From Oligoflexia bacterium (GTDB lineage: Bacteria; Bdellovibrionota; Bacteriovoracia; Bacteriovoracales; Bacteriovoracaceae): 64,000 bases of DNA. Shown piece by piece: positions 55,669-64,000 of the stretch. Where the stretch lies: positions 62,001 to 126,000 of the forward strand of contig JAAEST010000103.1 of NCBI GenBank assembly GCA_024229115.1. Direction: 5' to 3'. The notes under the pieces were generated by a model. The model did not search any database. It had not been told where the DNA came from and saw only the letters and a list, made by a program, of their open reading frames with translations. Position numbers and translations under genes: made by a program. Positions within the stretch are counted from its first letter, which is position 1. Every line of letters begins with the position of its first letter.

Positions 55669-56568
55669 TTGGAAATTAAGTATTTTAATCGCGGTGCGAA
55701 AGAATATCAGATCGAAAAAGTCTATGGTGATAAGGCCGTTAAATGGCTCTATGACTCTCTTTCTGGAAAGGTGGCTTCCTCATTTGTCACGATGCCATTT
55801 GTGAGTAAGTTTTATGGAATGCTTCAAAGTTCTGGAATGAGTAAGAGTAAAGTTTGGCCTTTTATTAATAACTTCAATATTAAAATTGATGAATACTTAC
55901 CTGAAGAGGGCAGATCCAAAGAGGACCCTTATTCAAGCTTCAATCAGTTTTTCATTAGAAGATTTAAAGACGGTGCTAGAAACTTTGTAGAAGACTCAAA
56001 TAAACTTCCGGCCTTTAGTGAAGCTAGATATTTTGGTTATGAAAGCTTAAAGGACGAAGACACTATTCCAGTGAAAGGAAAATTTCTAAGTTCAAAAGAG
56101 CTTTTAAAGAATTCTAAATGGGAAGAAACGTTTAAGGAAGGACCTCTTCTTTTAGCGAGATTATGCCCTGTTGATTATCATCGCTATCATTATCCAGATA
56201 ATGGAAAGACTCTTGATTATTATCGAGTTAAGGGTGAGCTACATTCTGTAAATCCAATTGCTCTTAAAAAGAAGCCTGATATTTTTGCGGAGAATGAAAG
56301 AATGGTTTCAATATTAGAAACTGAAAACTTCGGAAAGCTTGCTTATGTAGAAGTTGGAGCAACCATGGTTGGAAAAATAGTCCAATCACATCAAGGTGAA
56401 ACTTTTCAACGAGGTGATGAAAAAGGATATTTTCTTTTTGGAGGCTCAACAGTGATCGTTCTTGGGGAAAAAGGGAAGTGGAAGCCTAGCGAGGATATTC
56501 TCAAGCATACGAGCGAAGGAGTTGAGACTTATTTACAATTAGGTGAAGAGTCGGGCGTTAGAGTTTAA
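55669..56568 (+). CDS. psd: Phosphatidylserine decarboxylase
   Basis: 299 residues from a TTG at 55669 with AGAGGGG upstream. Matching blocks: SFNQFFIRRFKDGARNF, LARLCPVDYHRYHYP with the catalytic His/Asp region, VGATMVGKIVQ and the self-cleavage motif FGGSTVIVL (variant of LGST; cleavage between Gly and Ser creates the pyruvoyl group). Makes phosphatidylethanolamine in the inner membrane. Its end overlaps the facing gene by 11 bases. Confidence 0.94.
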   Translation: MEIKYFNRGAKEYQIEKVYGDKAVKWLYDSLSGKVASSFVTMPFVSKFYGMLQSSGMSKSKVWPFINNFNIKIDEYLPEEGRSKEDPYSSFNQFFIRRFKDGARNFVEDSNKLPAFSEARYFGYESLKDEDTIPVKGKFLSSKELLKNSKWEETFKEGPLLLARLCPVDYHRYHYPDNGKTLDYYRVKGELHSVNPIALKKKPDIFAENERMVSILETENFGKLAYVEVGATMVGKIVQSHQGETFQRGDEKGYFLFGGSTVIVLGEKGKWKPSEDILKHTSEGVETYLQLGEESGVRV

Positions 56569-57328
56569 ACTCTGCAAATACTGGAAAATGATCGCTTGGA
56601 AAGATTCCATCAATAGAGTTAAGTTCTAATCTAATATCTAAACATTCAATATGAGAAGGAGAGAGAATCCAGTCGATTCTTGATCCGCCCTCATGAGAGT
56701 TATCTTTACCATCAAATTTATGAAAACTACTTCTTTCTTCTAAAGAGAGTTTAAGCCACGGGTCATAGATATCTAAATCAGATTTATCAATTTCTTTTCG
56801 AACATTACTGACAGGAGAATCATTAAAGTCACCCATAAGAAAAAGTGGAAGATTGCTTTTATTTATTTTAGCTATCTCATGAATGAGAACTTTTATTTGT
56901 TCGACCCTTGTATGGGCCTGAACATGATCAAGATGACAGTTAACAATTAGAAAGCGATGGTTAAGACCTTCCATAACTGCCCAGGTGCAAAGTCTTGGGA
57001 AAGCCGAGTCAAAAGACTTACTTCCTGCTACTTCTGGAGTATTTGATAACCAGATATCACCACTTTCTAGAACCTGAAATGAGTCTTCACGATAATATAG
57101 GCAAGGATACATCCTTTCTTCTATCCAGTCGCGATGACCATCTATTAACTTCATTCCAGATAGTGAATTCTCATAATCTAAAATTTGCTCTTGCCTGCCT
57201 TCTTGGCTTCCTAGAATATGAGGAGCGAAAGAGTTAACCATAGAAGAGAGTATTGGTTTTCGGTGAGGCCAGTTATGGTCTTCATCTCTTGGGTTTTCAA
57301 ATCGAATATTTGTACACGCTAATTTAAT
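56558..57328 (-). CDS. Endonuclease/exonuclease/phosphatase-fold protein, apparent ATT start
   Basis: 256 residues if it starts at ATT 57328; the first ATG (57241) would give 227 residues but drop the conserved N-terminus. Upstream of that ATG the same frame encodes KLACTNIRFENPRDEDHNW, exactly the EEP family's opening (metal-binding Asn in 'NIR', then 'W..R'). No ATG, GTG or TTG lies between it and an in-frame TAG just before GTC ATT. Other motifs: GSQEGR (metal Glu), VNCHLDH, LMGDFNDSP and SDHFPVFAEF. Members cut DNA, RNA or phosphate esters with magnesium. The substrate is unknown. Either ATT is a true start or the start codon has mutated. Confidence 0.8.
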   Translation of the reverse strand: MKLACTNIRFENPRDEDHNWPHRKPILSSMVNSFAPHILGSQEGRQEQILDYENSLSGMKLIDGHRDWIEERMYPCLYYREDSFQVLESGDIWLSNTPEVAGSKSFDSAFPRLCTWAVMEGLNHRFLIVNCHLDHVQAHTRVEQIKVLIHEIAKINKSNLPLFLMGDFNDSPVSNVRKEIDKSDLDIYDPWLKLSLEERSSFHKFDGKDNSHEGGSRIDWILSPSHIECLDIRLELNSIDGIFPSDHFPVFAEFKL

Positions 57329-57437
57329 GACCTACCGCCGGTTTTAATCAAACTTTTTAATTGGTTTAAATTCTACCGAAGATATTGAATCTAGCCAAAA
57401 AAATAATGTAAGTGCCTAAAATTTCATGTCTGAAATA

Positions 57438-57455
57438 GTGGCAAAGGGCCTGCTT
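57438..57455 (+). promoter_or_regulatory. Sigma54 (-24/-12) promoter of the small regulator pair
   Basis: GTGGCAA...CTGCTT with GG at 57440-57441 and GC at 57452-57453, exactly 10 bases apart, matching TGGCAC-N5-TTGCW. The expected start near 57465 leaves a short leader holding AAAAAGGAGG before the ATG at 57479. The remaining upstream gap (57329-57437) shows no other clear element. Confidence 0.65.
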
Positions 57456-57478
57456 ATAAGACTGAAAAAGGAGGTCTT

Positions 57479-57814
57479 ATGACAATGCAGGAAAACTTGA
57501 TTAAGGAATTTAGAGATACATTTACAAGAATGACGTTAAATGAACTTACAAATCTTTGTGATATTGAGCGTACGAGACTGTTTAGAATCTTTAATGGCTA
57601 TGAGATGAAAATTTCTGAATATGAAAAAATTAAAGCTTGTCTAACAACTGAGTTAGGAAATGAAAGCAGTCTAGAGAGAGTTGCTAGTGATTGTGTTAAT
57701 AGCTTTAAGGAAAGAGAATGCCTTAAAATTTCGGATCAGCTAAGAAGAAAAATGAGATGGTTAGAATTAATTCATTCATCACGAAAAATTTCTGAAATTA
57801 ATAGGGCAGCGTAG
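57479..57814 (+). CDS. Small helix-turn-helix protein
   Basis: 111 residues. The segment MTLNELTNLCDIERTRLFRI followed by FNGYEMKISEYEKIK has the pattern of a Cro/CI-type helix-turn-helix (about 18-55). The rest is charged and helical. Probably a DNA-binding regulator, driven by sigma54; the target is unknown. Directly followed by a second regulator-like gene. Confidence 0.7.
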   Translation: MTMQENLIKEFRDTFTRMTLNELTNLCDIERTRLFRIFNGYEMKISEYEKIKACLTTELGNESSLERVASDCVNSFKERECLKISDQLRRKMRWLELIHSSRKISEINRAA

Positions 57815-57820
57815 GTGAAT

Positions 57821-58324
57821 ATGAAAACATTATTGACAATAGAAAGACATATCTTGGAATTAATAGAGAAAAAACCACAGTCGTTATCTGAACTACGAAA
57901 AAAATTAGATATCAATATTGGAGTTTTAAATGAAGTTCTCTTTAGTTTGATCTCAATGAGAGTGATCACAAAGAATAACTCTAGATATGAAGTGAATAAA
58001 CAAGAACGAAAATTTTGGCTAAAAAATATTAATAATGAAGAAACAATGAAGGCAGAGTTCAATGAACTATTTGAAAGTTTGTTAAACGAAGCTATTGCTA
58101 AACGAAAAAGTGCTTCTCTCAAACTGAAAAAAGTAGAGTTAACGGCAACTGAATTATGGCATCTTGAAGAAAAGTATAAAGAAATTGAAAAATTTATCGA
58201 GCTAACTCAAGCCCAGAGAAAGATAAAAAATAAGCCTAGCGAAAAACTAGAACAGCATGTTCTGATTTTTGGTAATGGAAACTACCAAGAATTAGTGACT
58301 GAACCAATTAGAAGATATAGTTAA
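57821..58324 (+). CDS. Winged-helix protein, possibly related to the DUF4423/TIGR02147 group
   Basis: 167 residues from ATG 57821; GTG at 57815 is an alternative. A winged helix-turn-helix at about 5-55 (ILELIEKKPQSLSELRKKLD, MRVITKNNSRYEVN) and a helical C-terminus with LTATELWHLEEKYKEIEKFI, which loosely recalls DUF4423 regulators common in Bdellovibrionota. Second gene of the sigma54-driven pair. Its stop is directly next to the metH stop. Confidence 0.65.
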   Translation: MKTLLTIERHILELIEKKPQSLSELRKKLDINIGVLNEVLFSLISMRVITKNNSRYEVNKQERKFWLKNINNEETMKAEFNELFESLLNEAIAKRKSASLKLKKVELTATELWHLEEKYKEIEKFIELTQAQRKIKNKPSEKLEQHVLIFGNGNYQELVTEPIRRYS

Positions 58325-61300
58325 TTAAAGAAGATTTGGAGCTAACCATTTCTTTACTTCTTCTAAGCTCATTCCCTTCTTTTTAGCATAAGGCTCTAGT
58401 TGAGTATCATCAACCTTACCAAGATTAAAGTACTTACTATCTGGATAGGCCATATAGTAACCACTTACAGAGCTCGCTGGAGTCATTGCTAAACTTTCTG
58501 TTAAAGAAACACCAATCTTCTTATCAGCTTCAAGAAGTTTCCAAATCGTCCATTTCTCAGTGTGATCTGGGCAAGCTGGATAACCTGGAGCAGGTCTTAC
58601 GCCACGATACTTCTCTTTTATAAGGTCTTCTTTAGTTAGGTTTTCGTCTTTTCCAAATCCCCACTCATCTCGAATTCTCTTATGAAGTAATTCTGCGTAG
58701 GCTTCTGCAATACGATCACCAATGGCCTTCACTAGAATGCTATTATAATCGTCTTGGTCGGCTTCAAATGTCTTTGCATACTCTTCCACTTCTTTTCCTG
58801 CAGTGACAACGAAAGCTCCACAATAGTCATTGTATTTTTTTGGAGCAATAAAATCCGCTAAGCTTTTTTGAGTATCTTTTCCTGTTTGCTGTCTGAGGAA
58901 ATGAAATTGTTCGAGTACTTCATTTCGCTTTTCATCTTTGTAGATTGAAACCGAATCATTTTCAGAGCTAGCCGGCCACATTCCATAAATAGCTTTTGGT
59001 TTAAAGATATTTTCACTGGCTATTTTATGAAGGAGAGCTTGAGCATCATCGAATAATTCTTTAGCCTGTTTTCCATATTTTTCACTTTCAAGAATCTTTG
59101 GATAAGTTCCTTTCAATTCCCAAGTCCAGAAAAATGGAGACCAATCGATAAAAGGAATAATATCATCAACAGTTATATCGTCGATAACTTTTATTCCTAG
59201 CTCCGCAGGTTTGTGCATTTGAATATTATCCCAATCAACTTTTGGAGCTTTCTTCATGCACTCCTCATATGGCATAAGAACTTTCTTATCTCCATTGTCG
59301 AATGCTTCTTTAATTTTTCTTTGTGATTCTTTCAGATCTTTTACATATTCATCTTTAGTTTTATCAGAAAGCAGTTTTTGGCAAACTTCAACTACAAGAG
59401 AGGCGTCTCCTACTTGAGCAATCGGCCCACTGTAGTGAGGGGCGATTTTAATGGCCGTATGTTTTTTAGAGGTCGTTGCTCCTCCAATCAGAAGGGGAAT
59501 ATCAAAACCTTGTTTTTCCATTTCCTTAGCATTAAAGATCATTTCATCAAGTGATGGAGTAATTAGTCCTGAGAGACCAATAATCGTTGCCCCTTCTTCT
59601 TTTGCTCGGCGAAGAATTTCATCACAACTTACCATTACACCTAAGTCGATAACTTTATAACCATTACAAGCAAGAACAACACCTACGATATTCTTACCAA
59701 TGTCATGAACATCACCTTTTACTGTAGCAATAAGAAAAACACCCTGTTCTTTTTGACCAGGATTCTTTCTTTTTTCTTCTTCCATATATGGTTCAAGATA
59801 AGCCACGGCTTTTTTCATTACACGAGCAGACTTAACAACTTGTGGAAGGAACATCTTACCAGCACCGAAGAGGTCACCAACAACTTTCATCCCTTCCATA
59901 AGAGGACCTTCAATAACATCAAGAGGTCTTCCTAACTCTTTTCTCGCTTCTTCAGTATCTTGGTCAATAAACTCTGTGATCCCTTGAATGAGAGAATGAG
60001 TAATTCTTTCTTGAAGTGGTTTTTCTCTCCACTCTGTATTATTTCGGTCTTTCTTTTTGCTTTGACCTTTGAATTGTTCTGCATACTCAATCAATTCTTC
60101 TGTCGCTTCAGGATGACGATCAAATAGGACGTCTTCTACTTTTTGACGAAGTTCAGGCTTAATATCCTCGTAAACTTCAAGCATACCTGCATTTACGATT
60201 CCCATATCAAGGCCAGCTTCAATAGCATGGAAGAGAAAGCAGCTATGCATGGCTTCTCTTACAACGTTATTTCCACGAAAACTAAATGAGATATTTGAAA
60301 CACCACCACTTGTTAAAGCTCCTGGACAAACTTCCTTGATCTCTCTTACAGCTTCAATAAAGTTAATGGCATATTTGTTATGTTCTTCAATACCAGTTGC
60401 AACAGTTAAGATATTTGGATCAAAGATAATATCTCTTGGATCAAAGTCTACTTCATCGACTAAGATGTCATAGGCCCTCTTACAAATTGAAACTTTATCT
60501 TCTTTCGTTGCCGCTTGTCCTTTTTCATCAAAGGCCATGACAACAACTGCTGCTCCATAAGTTTTGATAATACGTGCTTGTTCTTTAAAGGTTTCTTCAC
60601 CCTCTTTAAGAGAGATAGAGTTAACAATACATTTACCTTGAACACATTTTAGACCAGCCTCAAGAACTTCCCATTTTGAAGAGTCGATCATGATTGGAAC
60701 TTTCGAGATCTCTGGTTCGGAAGCGACAAGGTTAAGAAACTTCGTCATACAGGCAACACCATCAAGAAGTCCTTCATCGAAGTTAATATCAATAATATTA
60801 GCTCCATTTTCAACTTGCTGACGGGCTACACTTAGTGCTTCCTCATATTTTTCTTCAGTAATTAATTTTCTAAATTTAGGAGAACCTGTAACATTTGTTC
60901 TTTCACCTACCATAAAGAACTTTGTGATTCTCTCATCATAAATATTAAGAGGCTCTAGTCCTGAAAGTCTAATGGCAGGAGTGCTCTCTGGAACCTTTCT
61001 TAGCTCCATTGTTTTTAAGTTATCTACTATTGCTTTAATATGACCCGGAGTTGTTCCACAACAACCTCCAACCATATTCACTAGACCATCATTGGCAAAG
61101 TCAACAAGGTACTGGGCTGTAATATCTGGAGTTTCATCATATCCAGTAGGAGCAAGTGGGTTAGGTAAACCTGCATTAGGATAACAACTTGTATAAGTAG
61201 AAGAAATTCTCGCTAATTCGGCCATGAAAGGACGCATCTCTGTCGCCCCTAAAGCACAGTTTATTCCAATAGAAATAGGATTTGCATGACGAACACTATT

Positions 61301-62008
61301 CCAGCAAGCCTCAACAGTCTGACCACTAAGAGTTCTTCCTGAGTTATCAGTAATAGTAATAGAAAGAAGTATCGGAATTTCATAATCCAATTCTTTCTCA
61401 AGCTCTTTGATAGCGTAGATGGCAGCCTTTAAATTAAGAGTATCAAAAGTCGTTTCAGGTAGAAGAAAGTCTGCTCCACCTTCGAGAAGATACTTAGCTT
61501 GCTCATAGTAATCATCTTTAAGCTGATCAAAAGTAATGGCTCTAAAACTTGGATTATTAACATCTGGTGACATCGAAGCCGTTCTATTTGTTGGCCCCAT
61601 GGCGCCAGCAACATAACATTTTCTTCCAGGGTATTTAGCTTCAATTTCTTTACAGGCTTCTTTTGCAATTCTCGCTGATTCTCTATTTAATTCTGGAACT
61701 AATTCTTCAAGATGATAGTCTGCTTGAGCTACTTTTGTAGAAGAGAAAGTATTTGTTCCGATAATATCAGAACCGGCTTCTAAGTATTCTAAGTGAATAG
61801 CTTTGATCACATCCGGTCTAGTAATAGAAAGTAAATCATTATTACCTTTCAAGTCAGATTTAAAGTCCTTGAAGCGTTCTCCACGGAAGTCTTCTTCTTC
61901 TAACTTATACTGTTGAATCATGGTCCCCATGGCACCATCTAGGAATACGATTTGATTTTTTAGTTTTACGAGTAGCTCTTTTCCAGCTTGTGATAATTCT
62001 TTATTCAT
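58325..62008 (-). CDS. metH: Cobalamin-dependent methionine synthase
   Basis: 1227 residues, full four-module enzyme: homocysteine-binding barrel ([12 protein letters not shown], zinc cysteines in [11 protein letters not shown]), methyltetrahydrofolate domain ([12 protein letters not shown]), B12 domain with [15 protein letters not shown], where the histidine binds cobalt, and the C-terminal activation domain ([15 protein letters not shown]). It moves the methyl group from methyltetrahydrofolate to homocysteine. Co-transcribed with metF, 15 bases downstream of it. It explains the need for the B12 uptake genes nearby. Confidence 0.98.
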   Translation of the reverse strand: MNKELSQAGKELLVKLKNQIVFLDGAMGTMIQQYKLEEEDFRGERFKDFKSDLKGNNDLLSITRPDVIKAIHLEYLEAGSDIIGTNTFSSTKVAQADYHLEELVPELNRESARIAKEACKEIEAKYPGRKCYVAGAMGPTNRTASMSPDVNNPSFRAITFDQLKDDYYEQAKYLLEGGADFLLPETTFDTLNLKAAIYAIKELEKELDYEIPILLSITITDNSGRTLSGQTVEACWNSVRHANPISIGINCALGATEMRPFMAELARISSTYTSCYPNAGLPNPLAPTGYDETPDITAQYLVDFANDGLVNMVGGCCGTTPGHIKAIVDNLKTMELRKVPESTPAIRLSGLEPLNIYDERITKFFMVGERTNVTGSPKFRKLITEEKYEEALSVARQQVENGANIIDINFDEGLLDGVACMTKFLNLVASEPEISKVPIMIDSSKWEVLEAGLKCVQGKCIVNSISLKEGEETFKEQARIIKTYGAAVVVMAFDEKGQAATKEDKVSICKRAYDILVDEVDFDPRDIIFDPNILTVATGIEEHNKYAINFIEAVREIKEVCPGALTSGGVSNISFSFRGNNVVREAMHSCFLFHAIEAGLDMGIVNAGMLEVYEDIKPELRQKVEDVLFDRHPEATEELIEYAEQFKGQSKKKDRNNTEWREKPLQERITHSLIQGITEFIDQDTEEARKELGRPLDVIEGPLMEGMKVVGDLFGAGKMFLPQVVKSARVMKKAVAYLEPYMEEEKRKNPGQKEQGVFLIATVKGDVHDIGKNIVGVVLACNGYKVIDLGVMVSCDEILRRAKEEGATIIGLSGLITPSLDEMIFNAKEMEKQGFDIPLLIGGATTSKKHTAIKIAPHYSGPIAQVGDASLVVEVCQKLLSDKTKDEYVKDLKESQRKIKEAFDNGDKKVLMPYEECMKKAPKVDWDNIQMHKPAELGIKVIDDITVDDIIPFIDWSPFFWTWELKGTYPKILESEKYGKQAKELFDDAQALLHKIASENIFKPKAIYGMWPASSENDSVSIYKDEKRNEVLEQFHFLRQQTGKDTQKSLADFIAPKKYNDYCGAFVVTAGKEVEEYAKTFEADQDDYNSILVKAIGDRIAEAYAELLHKRIRDEWGFGKDENLTKEDLIKEKYRGVRPAPGYPACPDHTEKWTIWKLLEADKKIGVSLTESLAMTPASSVSGYYMAYPDSKYFNLGKVDDTQLEPYAKKKGMSLEEVKKWLAPNLL

Positions 62009-62023
62009 CTTTTACAAATTTCT

Positions 62024-62968
62024 CTAGTTAAATTTCTTTACAACATCTAAGACTCTTCCAACATCATTCATGATGTAGAAGTGAACACAAGGTGCACCAC
62101 CGTTAAGTAAGTCTTCTGTTTGCTTAATGGCCCAGTTCATTCCAATCTCTTTAACGTGTTCTTGGTTTTCCATAATTTCATCAACTAATTCATCAGGAAA
62201 ATTAATATGGAAATGTCTTGGAATAGTCTGTAACTGTTTTACCGATTTAATAAGTTTGATACCTGGAATAATTGGTGCTGTGATACCTTCTTCTTTACAA
62301 GCATCAAGAAAGTTCCAGTAGTGTTTATTATCAAAGAACATTTGAGTCACTACATATTCTGCACCAGCATCTAACTTTTTCTTTAGCCAAGTGACATCGT
62401 ACTTTAGGTTTGGTGCTTCGAAGTGCTTCTCTGGATAACCAGCTACACCTGTACAAAACTGAAGTGGCTCCGCTCCTGATAACTCATCGACAAATTTTCC
62501 TTGCTTAAGGTCTTCAATTTGCTCAACGAGGTCGATAGCATAATTATTAACTCTTCTATTTTTTGCAACTTTCTTATTGTAGTTAAGACCGTCACCTCTT
62601 AAGGCAAGGACGTTGTGAATTCCTAGATACTGAAGTTCGATAAGAGCATCTTCAGTTTCTTCTTTTGTAAAACCATTACAAAGTAAATGTGTCACAGTAT
62701 CAATTTTAAATCTGTTTTGAATAATTCCACAGATTCCAATTGTTCCTGGGCGCTTCTTATAAATTCTTCTTTCAACTGTACCGTCTTGATTTTCATTGTA
62801 GAAAGCCCCTGCAGAGTGTGCAGTCACATCAATCCATGGAGGATTATGTGGAGCTAATTTTTCCACGATCTCAACAACTTCTTTAACTGTTCTTCCCCTT
62901 GGTGGTGGAACAATTTCATAACTAAATAGCGGATTATTTGCTTTTTCTAAGTGCTCAATAACTTTCAT
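62024..62968 (-). CDS. metF: Methylenetetrahydrofolate reductase
   Basis: 314 residues. MTHFR barrel with FSYEIVPPPRGR (catalytic Glu in 'sfE..PP'), VLALRGDG, CTGVAGYPEKH and VTQMFFDN. Makes the methyltetrahydrofolate that MetH uses. First gene of the metF-metH operon. The 123-base gap before it shows no SAM riboswitch and no convincing promoter. Confidence 0.95.
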   Translation of the reverse strand: MKVIEHLEKANNPLFSYEIVPPPRGRTVKEVVEIVEKLAPHNPPWIDVTAHSAGAFYNENQDGTVERRIYKKRPGTIGICGIIQNRFKIDTVTHLLCNGFTKEETEDALIELQYLGIHNVLALRGDGLNYNKKVAKNRRVNNYAIDLVEQIEDLKQGKFVDELSGAEPLQFCTGVAGYPEKHFEAPNLKYDVTWLKKKLDAGAEYVVTQMFFDNKHYWNFLDACKEEGITAPIIPGIKLIKSVKQLQTIPRHFHINFPDELVDEIMENQEHVKEIGMNWAIKQTEDLLNGGAPCVHFYIMNDVGRVLDVVKKFN

Positions 62969-63091
62969 AACTTCTCTTGTTGCGTAGTGTTGTTTGTTTA
63001 AATAAAAAATACACTAGATAGTACCCGATAAAGGTAAGGCTGAATAGGGGAAAGGGGTCAAAATAAAGGCTATTTGGTCGTTTGTCTCAGC

Positions 63092-63310
63092 TTAGAATGG
63101 GTAGTCTAAGTCGACTTTTTTATTCTTGGTGTCAATATCAATTTCATTATTATATTGCAGACGATTAAAAACTCTTAAAACAATTCCAACCGGACAGATT
63201 AACAGTAGATAAATAAGAGTGAGAAAGACTGTGGCCATGAACTTTCTCATGAGCTCTCCAAAGAATATCCAAGCACTCAAGATCTTGTTACCTATTTCCT
63301 TTAAGTTCAT
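63092..63310 (-). CDS. Small membrane protein downstream of a carbamoyltransferase
   Basis: 72 residues: one long membrane segment (about 22-46, FMATVFLTLIYLLLICPVGI) followed by LRVFNRL and an acidic tail. Proteins of this type (DUF5989-like, beside SxtJ family members) often follow carbamoyltransferases. ATG overlaps the carbamoyltransferase stop by 4 bases. Role unknown. Confidence 0.65.
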   Translation of the reverse strand: MNLKEIGNKILSAWIFFGELMRKFMATVFLTLIYLLLICPVGIVLRVFNRLQYNNEIDIDTKNKKVDLDYPF

Positions 63311-64000
63311 GAAGACCTCTCTTCGACTAGATAGTCTCCAATAATTAAATAATCTAAGTTTGCTTTTTCAAAAGTCTTCAAAGCATCATGGGGAGTTTCT
63401 ACGATGGCCTCTCCTCTAATATTAAAGGAAGTATTAACAATAATTGGAAGCTCATCACTGGAGAGGAGATCAAATAGTAATGGATGATTAGTACTATTAA
63501 CTGTTTGAACTCTTGCAGAAGAGTTCACATGAGTTATCGCTGGAAAGTCAGATCCTTTTACCAAAGATGTGAAAAGCATGAACTCATTTTCAACGCCTTT
63601 ATCAAAGTAGAGCTGGTATTTATCTTCTCTAACGATGGGAGCAAAAGGTCTAAAGTCTTCTCTCTTTTTAATTTTAGAATTGAGAACTTCTTTCATTTGA
63701 GAACTTTTAGCATTGGCCAGAATACTTCTATTTCCAAGGGCCCTTGGTCCAAATTCTGACCTTCCTTGAAAGAGACCTATAACTTTATCATTTAGAATTT
63801 GTTTTTTTAAAAATTCAACCTTCTCAGAGGAACTGAGCTTGCTATAAGTGAAATTTGAATTTTTCAATGCTGTTAAAATTTCTTCTTCAGAATAGTCTTT
63901 CCCATGAAAGCTATGAGTTTGGCTAACTTTTGCTTGTTTCTTTATAAAGTCTAGATAAAGAGCACAACCAAGTGAACCACCAGCATCACCTGCAGCTGGC
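63307..64000 (-). CDS. NodU/CmcH-family carbamoyltransferase, N-terminal part outside window
   Basis: The frame stays open to the right edge; a TTG at 63867 is not the real start, because upstream residues PAAGDAGGSLGCALYL are the family's conserved block. Further motifs: GLFQGRSEFGPRALGNRSIL, REDFRPFAPIV and LPIIVNTSFNIRGEAIVETP. These enzymes transfer a carbamoyl group from carbamoyl phosphate to sugars or antibiotics, often in surface-polysaccharide loci. About 230 C-terminal residues are visible. Confidence 0.92.
   Translation of the reverse strand, partial: PAAGDAGGSLGCALYLDFIKKQAKVSQTHSFHGKDYSEEEILTALKNSNFTYSKLSSSEKVEFLKKQILNDKVIGLFQGRSEFGPRALGNRSILANAKSSQMKEVLNSKIKKREDFRPFAPIVREDKYQLYFDKGVENEFMLFTSLVKGSDFPAITHVNSSARVQTVNSTNHPLLFDLLSSDELPIIVNTSFNIRGEAIVETPHDALKTFEKANLDYLIIGDYLVEERSS

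Noticed and set aside
56558-57241. Frameshift explaining the missing start of the EEP-fold protein
   Set aside because: The conserved upstream residues are in the same frame as the rest, so no shift is needed; the question is only the start codon.
62969-63091. SAM or other riboswitch before metF
   Set aside because: The gap is short and shows none of the conserved stems; no convincing promoter either.

Overview
The window looks like chromosomal DNA from an AT-rich, Gram-negative bacterium with an outer membrane and many secreted enzymes. The AT-rich codon use, the many Sec signal peptides and lipoboxes, the secreted nuclease and proteases, the TonB systems and the Pel-type exopolysaccharide locus would suit a Bdellovibrionota/Bacteriovoracaceae predator. 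That placement is inference: there is no rRNA or other marker gene here. I see no tRNA, rRNA, CRISPR array, insertion sequence or phage genes. Genes are packed in overlapping operons and a few conclusions rest on the short gaps between them.

Left part (1-8.9 kb): the end of a peptide-binding protein gene, a very short YcaO-domain protein and a membrane histidine kinase carrying two receiver domains form one operon. Next comes a compact intergenic locus (3991-4243) that I read as a type I toxin-antitoxin module: a 24-residue membrane peptide on the minus strand and a divergent small RNA complementary to its mRNA at two sites. Then endonuclease I, a beta-helix lipoprotein, a 2-oxoglutarate/iron dioxygenase-like protein and an L-2-hydroxyglutarate oxidase-like flavoprotein.

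9-18.8 kb: a secreted protein followed, after an intercistronic terminator, by a complete TonB2-type energy system (DUF3450 protein, long ExbB/TtpC, short ExbB, ExbD, TonB, TPR protein), a large TonB-dependent receptor and an ankyrin-like lipoprotein. 18.8-25 kb: a CBS-domain protein, groES-groEL behind a sigma32-like promoter, a papain-like protease and secreted proteins of unknown function. 25.1-38.3 kb: a pel-type polysaccharide operon with PelA split into separate deacetylase and hydrolase genes, PelB, D, E, F and G homologues, and two added genes (a CheY-like receiver and a HEAT-repeat protein).

38.3-50 kb: signal peptidase I, a DUF2064 transferase, a sigma54 promoter with upstream repeats in front of a small secreted protein and a matrixin-like protease, a PAS hybrid kinase, hypothetical proteins, an apparently exported methyltransferase and a peptide ABC importer lacking its ATPases. 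50-54.5 kb: a cobalamin riboswitch and B12 uptake genes (btuB-btuF-btuD-btuC). 54.5-64 kb: HtrA-type protease, phosphatidylserine decarboxylase, an endonuclease/phosphatase-fold protein that seems to start at ATT, a sigma54-driven pair of small helix-turn-helix proteins, the metF-metH operon (MetH uses the B12 imported above) and the end of a carbamoyltransferase gene. The strongest candidates for something undescribed are the 4.0-4.25 kb RNA/peptide module, the compact YcaO operon, the altered pel locus and the TonB2 system with its adjacent secreted protein.
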